Positions 7,594-15,691 of a stretch of 34,556 nucleotides of DNA are shown piece by piece (position 1 is the first letter of the stretch; the number at the start of each line of letters is the position of its first letter). The notes beneath the pieces were generated by a model. The model worked only from the letters and a program-made list of their open reading frames with translations. It ran no database searches and was not told the DNA's origin. Origin of the DNA: Hyphomicrobium sp. (lineage in GTDB: Bacteria; Pseudomonadota; Alphaproteobacteria; Rhizobiales; Hyphomicrobiaceae); assembly GCA_025351425.1 (NCBI GenBank), contig JANXVY010000064.1, positions 1 through 34,556 of the forward strand, given 5' to 3'. Both the position numbers and the translations under genes were made by a program.

Positions 7594-10500
7594 ATGATGG
7601 TGCGAAACGGCTATAGCGCGATGCAGGCTTGGCGGGGCGGACTGGCAGCTGTGCTGGTGGTGGCAGCCCCGCCGGTCGCCCACGCCATTCCCTCGCCCGA
7701 ACTCGTGGTCTCGTCGTTGTCGAGCCTGTCCCAGCTGTGGGGCGTGGCGGGCGCTTTTGCCGGCGGCGGTGCGCTGGTGATCGGAGTCCATGGCCGGAAA
7801 GGACAAGATCCACGCCTGCAGCGCTGGTTCAAGATCGCCGTGGCCGTCGCCGTGGCGGCGCTGGCGCTCGATGTCATGCAGTTCGTTGCCGCAGCCAACG
7901 AGCACACGGCGCGGCTCGAAGCGACATTGGTGCGCCCGACGCCGAAGCGCGCCGACGGCCAGACGCTCGACCCGCTGTTGCGCGAGATGCCCTACAGCGC
8001 CCAGCTGAAAAGCCCCAATGGCCTCTCCACCAACGAGGTCGGCGAGTTGCTCGCGCAGATGGAGGCGGGCCGCCGCGACGACGTGATCGCCCTCGATATT
8101 CGCGAAACGCCGGAGACCGAGCAGGGCGGCCTGGCCAGCGCGCGGGCGGTGCGGTTTCCCGATCTCCCCCAGAGCCAAATCGATTTCACCGGCAAGACCG
8201 CGCTGCTGTTCTGTCACAACGGCAACCGTAGCGCCGAAACCTGCGCAGCGCTGACGGCGCGCGGCGTCCAGTGCCGGTTCATGATCGGCGGCTTCGAGAA
8301 ATGGCTCGTCGAGGGCCATGCTTTGTCCGGCAACGGCGCGCGCACCCTCGCCGATCTGCGCGCCATCGCCCCCTATCCCAATCAATCGAAATATCTCGAT
8401 ACGGGCAACGTCAAGCAATTGGTCGCGCGCGATGGCGCCGTGTTCGTCGATGTCCGCTATCCTGGCGAATTCGACGGCGGCCACCTGCCCGGCGCAATCA
8501 ATTTGCCCATCCGCCCGACGCCGACGCCAGAGTTGGAGCGCCGCCTCGCCGAACTCCCCGATCACCCGGTTATCGCGCCTTGCTATGACCGCCGCAGCTG
8601 CTTTTTTGCCGATGTGCTGGGTCTGGAATTGACGCGGCGCGGGCGCACCTTTGCCGGCCGCTACACGGTTCCGTGGGAATATTTCGAACCCTCGACGCCG
8701 CCCCCGCACGTGCAGAAATGGCTGGAGACGGCGAATGCCTCCTGGCAGTCGCGCGCAAGCGTGGCCCTTGCCGATGCGCTGGAACAGGCCAGTGCGCATC
8801 TGGGCCTCATGGGCGCGATCCTCGCATTGTCGGCTCTTGCACGTACGATCGTGTGGCCGTTCGCGAGCAAGGCCGACGCCGACCAGAAGGTCGCCCGCGC
8901 CATCGCCCCGGAAGTCGCAGCCCTCAAGGCGCGGCTCGAAGGCGACCCCCAGCGACTGGCCCGCGCCCTCCGCCATCTGATGGCCCGCCATCGCATGACG
9001 CCGCTGCGCAACCTGCTGGCGCTGCTGCTGCTTCCCGTGCTCGCGGTTTCCGTGGAGGCTGTGACGCGTCTGGCGCAGAGCCATCCGCAGGCCTGGGCAT
9101 GGCTGCCCGAACTCGGCGCACCCGATCCGTTATACGCGCTCCCTGCAATCTTCGGCATCTTGCTGGCGGTCTACCTTTCGTTGACCCTTGCGCAAGCGCG
9201 CTGGCACCACGCCGCAATCTGGCTCGTGGCTGCGCCCGGTCTTACAAGCCTCGCAGCGACCATGCCGGCGGCGGTGGACGTCTATCTGGTCGGGAGCGCA
9301 GCCTTGCTGCTGCTTCAGCGCTGGGTGACGTCCTGGCGCTGGGCGGCGGTGAGGAAGGCAACGCGCAGGCTGCGGCTCGCCTGGATCCGGTACCGGCTGG
9401 GCGACCCCCGGCTCGTGGCGCTTGCCGACGCGGGTCGGCTGTCGTTGGCCGGCAACAAGGCGGCGCGGCTGGCGGCGCTGGCGGAAAGCGGCCTGCCGGT
9501 TCCTGGCGGCGTGGTATTGAGCAGCCGGTTCCTCCACGCCTACCAGCGATCTGACGAGCGCTGGCGCCGGCGCAAGCTCAATACAATCTGGCGGCATCTG
9601 GGCGCGAGGCGCGTGGCGGTCCGGTCTTCGGCCGGGGCCGAGGACGGCGCACAGCAGAGTTTCGCCGGCGTTTTCGAAACCGTGCTCGACGTCGATCGCA
9701 TGGGGCTGGAGGCGGCGATCGCCGAAGTCGCGGCGTCGTTCCGCGCCCACCGCGTCGGCTCCTATGCCGACGACGCGGGGTCGGCCAACATCCTGATCCA
9801 GCCGATGGTGGCGGCCCGCTTCGCCGGCGTCTGCTTCACGCGCGATCCGGCCATTCCCGGCTGCGCCCTCGTCGAATGGGTGAGCGGCAACGGCGAAGCG
9901 CTGGTGTCGGGGGCGGTGACGCCGGCGACGGCGCGCATTGGGCGCATCACCGGCGCAATCGAGACGGACGGCCCTGCCCCGTTCGATCTGGCGAAGCTCT
10001 GGACGCTGGCCCGCCGGATCGAAGCCCGCTTCGGCAAGCCCCAGGACATCGAATGGGCCTTCGATGGCCGCCGCGTCCTGATCCTGCAGAGCCGCGATAT
10101 CGCGGCGGGTCCGCGCGGACTGGAAACGGCGATTGCCCAGGAGTGGGCAGAGCTGGCCCGCATCGCCGCCGCCGCCGCCTCCGTTGACGGCGCTCGCCGC
10201 ACCCACGCCTCGCGCAACACGACCTCCGGTAAACGGCGTGACGGTGAGGAAGGCAGCGCCGTGCTCACTCTCGACACCATGGCGGAACTGCTGCCTCACC
10301 CCACGCCGTCGTCGTTATCGCTGCTGAACGCTTTCTGGGCGAGCGGCGGCAGCATGGATCGCGCCGCTCGATCATTGGGCTTCGACGCGCCCGGTTTCGA
10401 CGGCGACCATCCCGAAGCTCGGCCGCTCTACGTCACGGCGTTCGGCGCTCTCTATTGCGACGAACGCGAACGGGCGAACCGCGCCCTCGTCATGCCGCGC

Positions 10501-11682
10501 CGCGCAATCCGCCAGTTGACGCTGAACGCCCATGCCTTCGAGCGCGATCTACGGACCAACGTGCTGCCCCAGATCGCAGCCCGCGCGGCGCTCTACGAGG
10601 CCGTCGATCCGGCCCGCTTGCCGGCAGCGGCGCTGCTGTCGGCTTTTAATGAGACGCGCGCGCGGCTGGTGGACGACACGCATCTGGCGGTCGACCGGGT
10701 CAATATTGCAGCGCAGGTTTTCCTTGAGCAGGCCCACGAAGGACTGAAGCGCTGCGGAGCCGATCCAGCGGTGGTGTTGGCCGCGACGCCGCTGACCCAG
10801 TTGCGGTACGGCTTGCGGCGATTGCCAGGGCTCCCCCCGGCTGAACGGCGGCCGGCACTGTATGCCCTGCTCGGGCACCGGGCGGATCTCGATTACGAAC
10901 TGGCCGCCCCCCGCTACGGCGAAGAGTTCGGCAGCCTCGTCGAAGCGGCGCAGACACTGGCGGCGACCGCTCATTTGCCCCGCCGAACGGACCCCGCCGG
11001 CGACCTCCCCCGCGACGTTCGTCATAGCGTCTACCGTGCCCAGAAATTCGTGACCTTGAAGGAAGACGCCAAGCACGAAAGTCTGCGCGAGGTGGCGCTG
11101 TTGCGGCGTCTGCTCGGCGAACTGGGCCTCCGGTTCGATCTGGGCGGCGCGGTCTTCTACCTCGGGCTCGACGAGGCGGCGGCGCTGAGCGCCAACACCA
11201 GGGACGCCCTGCTGGAGACGGCGCTGGAACGCCAGCAGCTCGCGCACCATTTCAACGGGTTGCAGCAATTACCGGCTCGCTTGACCGCGCACCGCATCGA
11301 GCGAGGCCCGCTCGGAGCAGTGTCTCTGCCGGCCCACGCGGCAAGCCTCGATCCGAGGGCCTTGAAGGGAAAACGGGTCTCGGGCCATGCGAGCGTGGAG
11401 GGTCGCGCGATCTGTGCGCCTCCGGGCCACGCGAGCGGCGCGCCGCTTCCAGGCTTCGAGCCGGGCGACATCATCATCGCCCGTACGCTCCATCCTGCAT
11501 GGCTGCCGCATCTGATGACGTGCGGCGGCGTGGCGGTGGAGACTGGCGGCTGGTTGAGCCATATGGCGATCCTCGCGCGCGAACGCGGCGTCGCGATGAG
11601 CGTGGGCGTGCACGGGCTGGAGGCGATCAAGACCGGCATGCGCTTGCGGCTCGATGCCGACGGCACCGTGGTGCGACTGTAA
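7594..11682 (+). CDS. Triple fusion: two rhodanese domains, YidC/Oxa1 insertase core, ATP-grasp/phosphohistidine dikinase
   Basis: Residue numbers count from an ATG at 7579; ATG 7594 is preferred because a signal peptide then starts cleanly (cleavage near VAHA, about residue 36). Hydrophobic segments lie at 52-70 and 84-104. Rhodanese 1 (about 150-250) keeps the CHNGNR loop with Cys212; rhodanese 2 (about 275-370) has DVRYPGEFDGGHLPGA and Cys335. Residues about 400-585 match YidC: a first helix with Arg422 (ALARTIVWPF), a charged hairpin, LGAPDPLYALP, and further helices. Residues 615-840 are a PEP/pyruvate-binding ATP-grasp (AVRSSAGAED, FTRDP, ILQSR). The C-terminus is a swivelling domain with His1328 in WLSHMAILARERG. 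The order ATP-grasp, about 430-residue middle, His resembles rifampin phosphotransferase, not PEP synthase. Predicted topology puts the rhodaneses in the periplasm and the dikinase in the cytoplasm. Confidence 0.88.
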   Translation: MMVRNGYSAMQAWRGGLAAVLVVAAPPVAHAIPSPELVVSSLSSLSQLWGVAGAFAGGGALVIGVHGRKGQDPRLQRWFKIAVAVAVAALALDVMQFVAAANEHTARLEATLVRPTPKRADGQTLDPLLREMPYSAQLKSPNGLSTNEVGELLAQMEAGRRDDVIALDIRETPETEQGGLASARAVRFPDLPQSQIDFTGKTALLFCHNGNRSAETCAALTARGVQCRFMIGGFEKWLVEGHALSGNGARTLADLRAIAPYPNQSKYLDTGNVKQLVARDGAVFVDVRYPGEFDGGHLPGAINLPIRPTPTPELERRLAELPDHPVIAPCYDRRSCFFADVLGLELTRRGRTFAGRYTVPWEYFEPSTPPPHVQKWLETANASWQSRASVALADALEQASAHLGLMGAILALSALARTIVWPFASKADADQKVARAIAPEVAALKARLEGDPQRLARALRHLMARHRMTPLRNLLALLLLPVLAVSVEAVTRLAQSHPQAWAWLPELGAPDPLYALPAIFGILLAVYLSLTLAQARWHHAAIWLVAAPGLTSLAATMPAAVDVYLVGSAALLLLQRWVTSWRWAAVRKATRRLRLAWIRYRLGDPRLVALADAGRLSLAGNKAARLAALAESGLPVPGGVVLSSRFLHAYQRSDERWRRRKLNTIWRHLGARRVAVRSSAGAEDGAQQSFAGVFETVLDVDRMGLEAAIAEVAASFRAHRVGSYADDAGSANILIQPMVAARFAGVCFTRDPAIPGCALVEWVSGNGEALVSGAVTPATARIGRITGAIETDGPAPFDLAKLWTLARRIEARFGKPQDIEWAFDGRRVLILQSRDIAAGPRGLETAIAQEWAELARIAAAAASVDGARRTHASRNTTSGKRRDGEEGSAVLTLDTMAELLPHPTPSSLSLLNAFWASGGSMDRAARSLGFDAPGFDGDHPEARPLYVTAFGALYCDERERANRALVMPRRAIRQLTLNAHAFERDLRTNVLPQIAARAALYEAVDPARLPAAALLSAFNETRARLVDDTHLAVDRVNIAAQVFLEQAHEGLKRCGADPAVVLAATPLTQLRYGLRRLPGLPPAERRPALYALLGHRADLDYELAAPRYGEEFGSLVEAAQTLAATAHLPRRTDPAGDLPRDVRHSVYRAQKFVTLKEDAKHESLREVALLRRLLGELGLRFDLGGAVFYLGLDEAAALSANTRDALLETALERQQLAHHFNGLQQLPARLTAHRIERGPLGAVSLPAHAASLDPRALKGKRVSGHASVEGRAICAPPGHASGAPLPGFEPGDIIIARTLHPAWLPHLMTCGGVAVETGGWLSHMAILARERGVAMSVGVHGLEAIKTGMRLRLDADGTVVRL

Positions 11683-11687
11683 GCGCG

Positions 11688-11702
11688 CAGCCGCTGCGGC
11701 TG
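11688..11702. terminator. GC hairpin after the fusion gene, possible weak terminator
   Basis: CAGCCG / CTG / CGGCTG is a perfect 6-bp stem five bases after the stop codon at 11682. No T tract follows, so intrinsic termination is doubtful. It could be a 3'-end stabilising hairpin or part of a factor-dependent terminator. Confidence 0.3.
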
Positions 11703-11712
11703 GAAGCTGGTC

Positions 11713-11802
11713 CTAAAAGAAATGCTGCCACACGCAGCTGGCGATCAGCACGCCGACCGGCATGAGATTGGGCATATTCCACCGTACGCTGAACCACATC
11801 AT
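11713..11802 (-). CDS. Candidate 29-residue membrane peptide
   Basis: A short ORF on the opposite strand reads MMWFSVRWNMPNLM and then PVGVLIASCVWQHFF. The second half forms one short hydrophobic segment of about 15 residues. The start is preceded by GGAGATGTGAG, a good ribosome-binding site at proper spacing, which is the main reason to believe it. It converges on the fusion gene and lies within the 305-base gap upstream of the binding-protein gene. I do not recognise a family. A longer in-frame version starting at 11895 has no such site. Confidence 0.4.
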   Translation of the reverse strand: MMWFSVRWNMPNLMPVGVLIASCVWQHFF

Positions 11803-11987
11803 CTCACATCTCCATCCGGCTGGCCGGAACAGGCTTGTAGGAGAGTCGTGTAAAAACGTTGCCAACGTCCGCCCTGCAACTTGTGTCGAATGCAAACCGT
11901 GGATTGGGCCAAATTAGAGGCGGGAACAAAACGAATAATACACGCATAGATTGTAGTTATGGGACCAGACCTCAATAGGAGTCCCAC

Positions 11988-12776
11988 ATGCCGATCGGCT
12001 TGCGCGTAATACTGGGTACCGGACTGGCAGCCTGCGCGCTGACGGTCGCCGTGCTCGTGGCCGAACCTTCGGGTGCCGCCGAGGGTCCGCTTCGCGTCCA
12101 AGGCTCGACCACCTTTAATGCCGCGATCTTTGCAGCCTACCGCCCGGCGATCGAGCGCATGGCCGGAGCGCCGCTCGACATCGTGGCCAACAAATCAAGC
12201 TGGGGCTTGCTGGCCTTGCTGGAGGGGCGCGCCGATCTGGCGATGATTTCGGCCCCCCTCGATGCGGAAATCGCCGCCGCGCGCAAATTGCAGCCCAATT
12301 TGGACTACGCGCCCCTGAGCGAATACCGGGTCTTGACGACGCGGATCGCCTTCGCCGTTAATCCCTCCAACCCCGTGAAGTCGTTGCCGGTCGAAACCAT
12401 CACTCGGTTGCTGAGCGGCCAGCTCGTCAATTGGGCTGAGGTGGGCGGTCCCGATATGCCCGTGCGCGTCGTAGCCGTGAAGGAGGGCGGCGGCACTGTC
12501 GCCGCGGTTCGGGCGCAAATTTTGGGCGATGCGCCTTTGGCGGCAGGCGCAATCCGGCTCGAAAGCGCCAATCATGTCTTGAAGGTCGTGGCCCAGGAGC
12601 TGGGCGCAATCGGCATTACCCAGCTCGGCCTGATCCGCAAGGCCGGCTTGCACGAGATCGAAACCGACCGGCCTGTCGAGCAGCCGCTGAGCTACGTGAC
12701 CGCAGGGCTCCCCAGCAAGCAAGCGCTGCGCGTCATCGACGCCACCCGCTTCGCAACCGTCAACGATCGGGACTGA
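11988..12776 (+). CDS. PstS-like phosphate/oxyanion ABC-type substrate-binding protein
   Basis: A 262-residue periplasmic binding protein of the PBP-like-2 (PstS) family. A signal peptide covers about residues 1-30 (hydrophobic LGTGLAACALTVAVLVA, cleavage near GAA). The mature protein begins LRVQGSTTFNAAIFA, the usual PstS N-terminal strand and anion loop. KSSWGLLALLEGRADLAMIS and the segment around TITRLLSGQLVNWAEVGG are also family-typical. AGGAGT precedes the ATG. No permease or ATPase genes are present. Its stop (12774-12776) directly abuts the start of the GGDEF-EAL gene at 12777. It is therefore more likely a sensory binding protein for that receptor than a transporter part. The ligand is not shown by the sequence. 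Confidence 0.85.
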   Translation: MPIGLRVILGTGLAACALTVAVLVAEPSGAAEGPLRVQGSTTFNAAIFAAYRPAIERMAGAPLDIVANKSSWGLLALLEGRADLAMISAPLDAEIAAARKLQPNLDYAPLSEYRVLTTRIAFAVNPSNPVKSLPVETITRLLSGQLVNWAEVGGPDMPVRVVAVKEGGGTVAAVRAQILGDAPLAAGAIRLESANHVLKVVAQELGAIGITQLGLIRKAGLHEIETDRPVEQPLSYVTAGLPSKQALRVIDATRFATVNDRD

Positions 12777-15281
12777 ATGTCCGCGGTGAAGCGTCAGCAG
12801 CTCCCAATTCTGCCGGTCCGCATTGGCGCCCGCCTTTACTCGCTCGCGGGTCTGGCGCTTGCGACGGTTGCGATCCTTGCGACCGCGGCGCTGCATTTCG
12901 TGACGCTCGCAGCTGGGACCGCACGCGACATCCGCGACCGCATCGAGGTCGACCTGCTGCACGTGAACGAGCTGGAGCTGCTGCTCGAACGTCATCGCCG
13001 GATCGTGGAGAGCGCGCCGGTCGAACTCGACCGCGCGCGCATCAGCGAACTGCGCGCACGCGCAAACGAACTCGTGGCCGACATGGGCGAACACGCTCCT
13101 GCCCACGTAAACGAATTTTCCCGCACGCTGGAACAGCTGCTGCCGGAACTGTCGCGTCAGGGCGATGCGACGCTGCACCTGGCGTATAATTATGCCCAGG
13201 CCGCCGCGATCGATCAGGTGCAGGTCTATGTCGAGGTGGCGCGCAAGCTGCAAAGCGAGATCCTGCGCTCCAAGGCTGAACAGCTTTCGGCGGTCGACCG
13301 CGAGGTTGCTGGATTGATCGACGGCGGCCAGGTGGTGACGCGGTGGGTGATGATGGGATCGGCGGTGGCGCTCATCCTGATCGGCCCGTTCAGCCTCATG
13401 ATCACACGCCAGATTGTGCGCCGGCTGGCGCGCATGACCCAAACCATGCTGCAGCTGGCACAAAACGACACCTCGGTCTACGTGTCGGGCACAGGCTATC
13501 CCGACGAACTGGGCGACATGGCGCGCGCACTCGGCGTGTTCAGGGCGAACGCGATCGCATTGCTGGCGAAACAAGCCGAGATCGAAACTCTCAACCAGCG
13601 GTTTGACTTCGCCATTCAGAACATGTCCCGCGGCCTGTCGATGTTCGACAAGAGCGGACGCCTGATCATCTGCAACACGCGCTATCGCGATCTTTATGAA
13701 TTGACCGAAGACCTGTCGCAGCCCGGCACCCTCTTTGAAGACATCATCGTCCATCGGATCGCGATCGGGACCGGCCGGGTCGGCGAAACGCCCGGCCACC
13801 CGCGTTTGTCCTGGCCATGCGACGACCCCGGTTGGGCACATCAGACCGAGCAGGTCCGGCTGACCCACGACCTGGCCGACGGCCGCATCATCCAGATCGC
13901 CTATCAACCGTTGCAGGGCGGTGGCTGGGTCGCGCTGCATTCCGATGTCACCGAACAGCGCCGCCAGGAAGCCCGGATCGAGAAGCTCGCGCATTTCGAC
14001 AGCGTGACCGGGATCCCCAATCGTCACTACTTCAAGGAGCGGCTCGACGCGTTGACCCAAGGGCTGCCCGATAGCGGCGCATTCGCCGTCCACTGGATCG
14101 ATCTCGACCGGTTCAAGGCGGTCAACGACACGTTCGGTCATCCCGTCGGAGATGCGCTGTTGCAACAGGTAGCGGCGAGGTTGCAGCGGGCGGTGCGAGG
14201 CGAGGATTTTGTCGCGCGCCTTGGCGGCGACGAATTCGCCGTGATCCAGATGAACGCCGCCCAACCGAACGAAACGGAGCCGCTGGCCGGCCGCCTCGTC
14301 AGGATCTTGAGCGAGCCCTACATGCTCGGCACGCAGCGCCTGGAAATCGGAGCGAGCCTCGGCGTCGTCATCGCTCCCGATCATGGCACGAGCGCCAAGG
14401 ACCTGATCCGCAAAGCCGATATCGGCCTGTATCAGGCCAAGGCCAAGGGCCGCGGACGGTTCGTGATATTCGAAGATGCGCTCGTCGAGGAGATCACAGC
14501 GCGCCGCAGCCTGGAGGCGGACCTGCTGGAGGCGTTGAAAAACGGCGACTTCGAACTTTATTACCAGCCCATCCTCGATCTTGCGCGCGGGGAGGTCGTG
14601 GTCTGTGAAGCCCTGATGCGCTGGACGCACACGAAACGCGGCCCCGTATCGCCAGCCGTCTTCATACCGCTCGCCGAAGAAATCGGTGCTATCTCGCAAC
14701 TGGGGGCGTTCGCCCTGCAGCGGGCCTGTTCCGACGCGATTGATTGGCCAGCCCACATCAAGGTGGCTGTCAACCTGTCGGCGATTCAATTCGCCGACGG
14801 CAATCTCCTGGAAACGGTGATGGACGCGCTGCACGTCACTGGCCTGGCCCCCGGCCGCCTGGAACTGGAGATCACGGAGACGGCTTTGATGCGCCACGAC
14901 GCGGCGACGATTTCGACGCTGGAACAGCTGCGCAGTCTGGGTGTTTCGATTGCGCTGGACGATTTCGGCACCGGATATTCCTCGCTCAACTACCTGCGCC
15001 GTTTTCCCTTCGACAAGATCAAGATCGACCAGTCGTTCATCCGCGACATGCCAAGCCACACCGAGTGCGTCGCGATCGTACGGGCGGTGACCGACCTCGC
15101 GAAGTCACTGGGCATCGCGACGGTCGCAGAGGGGGTCGAGACGGTCGAACATTTGGGACGCGTGCGTGCGGCTGGGTGCGACGCCGTTCAGGGCTACTTG
15201 ATCAGCCGCCCGGTTCGCCTCCAGTCGCTGGCGGCGGAGATCGAAAACGCGCCGGCCAGCACCGTTTCGATGGCGGCCTGA
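12777..15281 (+). CDS. Membrane sensor with HAMP, PAS, GGDEF and EAL domains (c-di-GMP turnover)
   Basis: An 834-residue inner-membrane protein. Transmembrane helices lie at about 22-46 and 189-210, enclosing a helical periplasmic sensor domain of about 140 residues. A HAMP-like linker (210-265) and a PAS domain (about 272-395, FDFAIQNMSRGLSMFD) follow. The diguanylate cyclase domain has an intact GGDEF (483-487), with an RxxD inhibitory site (RGED, 474-477) exactly five residues before it. The phosphodiesterase domain has intact EAL (611-613), NLSAIQF, ELEITETALM, DDFGTGYSSL and AEGVET. Both activities are therefore possible. It starts one base after the stop of the periplasmic binding protein gene, so the two are probably coexpressed partners. 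Confidence 0.95.
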   Translation: MSAVKRQQLPILPVRIGARLYSLAGLALATVAILATAALHFVTLAAGTARDIRDRIEVDLLHVNELELLLERHRRIVESAPVELDRARISELRARANELVADMGEHAPAHVNEFSRTLEQLLPELSRQGDATLHLAYNYAQAAAIDQVQVYVEVARKLQSEILRSKAEQLSAVDREVAGLIDGGQVVTRWVMMGSAVALILIGPFSLMITRQIVRRLARMTQTMLQLAQNDTSVYVSGTGYPDELGDMARALGVFRANAIALLAKQAEIETLNQRFDFAIQNMSRGLSMFDKSGRLIICNTRYRDLYELTEDLSQPGTLFEDIIVHRIAIGTGRVGETPGHPRLSWPCDDPGWAHQTEQVRLTHDLADGRIIQIAYQPLQGGGWVALHSDVTEQRRQEARIEKLAHFDSVTGIPNRHYFKERLDALTQGLPDSGAFAVHWIDLDRFKAVNDTFGHPVGDALLQQVAARLQRAVRGEDFVARLGGDEFAVIQMNAAQPNETEPLAGRLVRILSEPYMLGTQRLEIGASLGVVIAPDHGTSAKDLIRKADIGLYQAKAKGRGRFVIFEDALVEEITARRSLEADLLEALKNGDFELYYQPILDLARGEVVVCEALMRWTHTKRGPVSPAVFIPLAEEIGAISQLGAFALQRACSDAIDWPAHIKVAVNLSAIQFADGNLLETVMDALHVTGLAPGRLELEITETALMRHDAATISTLEQLRSLGVSIALDDFGTGYSSLNYLRRFPFDKIKIDQSFIRDMPSHTECVAIVRAVTDLAKSLGIATVAEGVETVEHLGRVRAAGCDAVQGYLISRPVRLQSLAAEIENAPASTVSMAA

Positions 15282-15691
15282 GCGAATTGCGCAACAGTTT
15301 CCGGGCGGACTTGCTTGAAAACACCGGAAAAAACCGACGGCCTCGATCACAAGGAGCCGATCATCATGGATTGCCGACGCCGGAATTTGTGGCTAGTGTA
15401 AGGCCTGGGTGGGTCTACGCGCGAAAAGGCGACAGACAGATTGTGGTGCGCTTGCGCCCCATTTTCGTGCGTCTGGAGTGCTAATTCGCGCATCAGTTTC
15501 GCATTGCATGCGGAATTTCGCGCAAGCTTGCGAGCGGGCCTGTGACGGCTTCGCTGGTCGCATTTTGGACGGTTATGGCCGTTCAAGCCGTGTCGGCTGA
15601 GCCGTTTTGGCTGTCGGGAATTCGCCTGTCGGCAATTCGGCTGCATGATTCGACTGTATAAAGAATACGTTATCCGGGAGCACGGCGTAAT
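15282..15691 (+). promoter_or_regulatory. 410-base intergenic region upstream of the OmpA/BON gene
   Basis: No clear gene lies here. An 11-codon ORF at 15366-15401 (MDCRRRNLWLV) has AAGGAG nine bases upstream and could be a leader peptide. At 15611-15652 there is a 15-bp periodic repeat (CTGTCGGGAATTCG, then CTGTCGGCAATTCG, then a degenerate CTGCATGATTCG), which may be an operator for the downstream gene. TATAAA follows at about 15657. The promoter role is inferred from position. Confidence 0.35.

Noticed and set aside
7534-9084. A 516-codon open frame on the minus strand.
   Set aside because: Antisense to the rhodanese/YidC part of the fusion gene, with no motifs.
12195-15059. A 954-codon open frame on the minus strand.
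   Set aside because: It lies antisense to the binding protein and the GGDEF-EAL gene, which have all their motifs. Its product has no recognisable domain and is Arg/Asp/Gly-rich, as expected for an antisense frame in GC-rich coding DNA.
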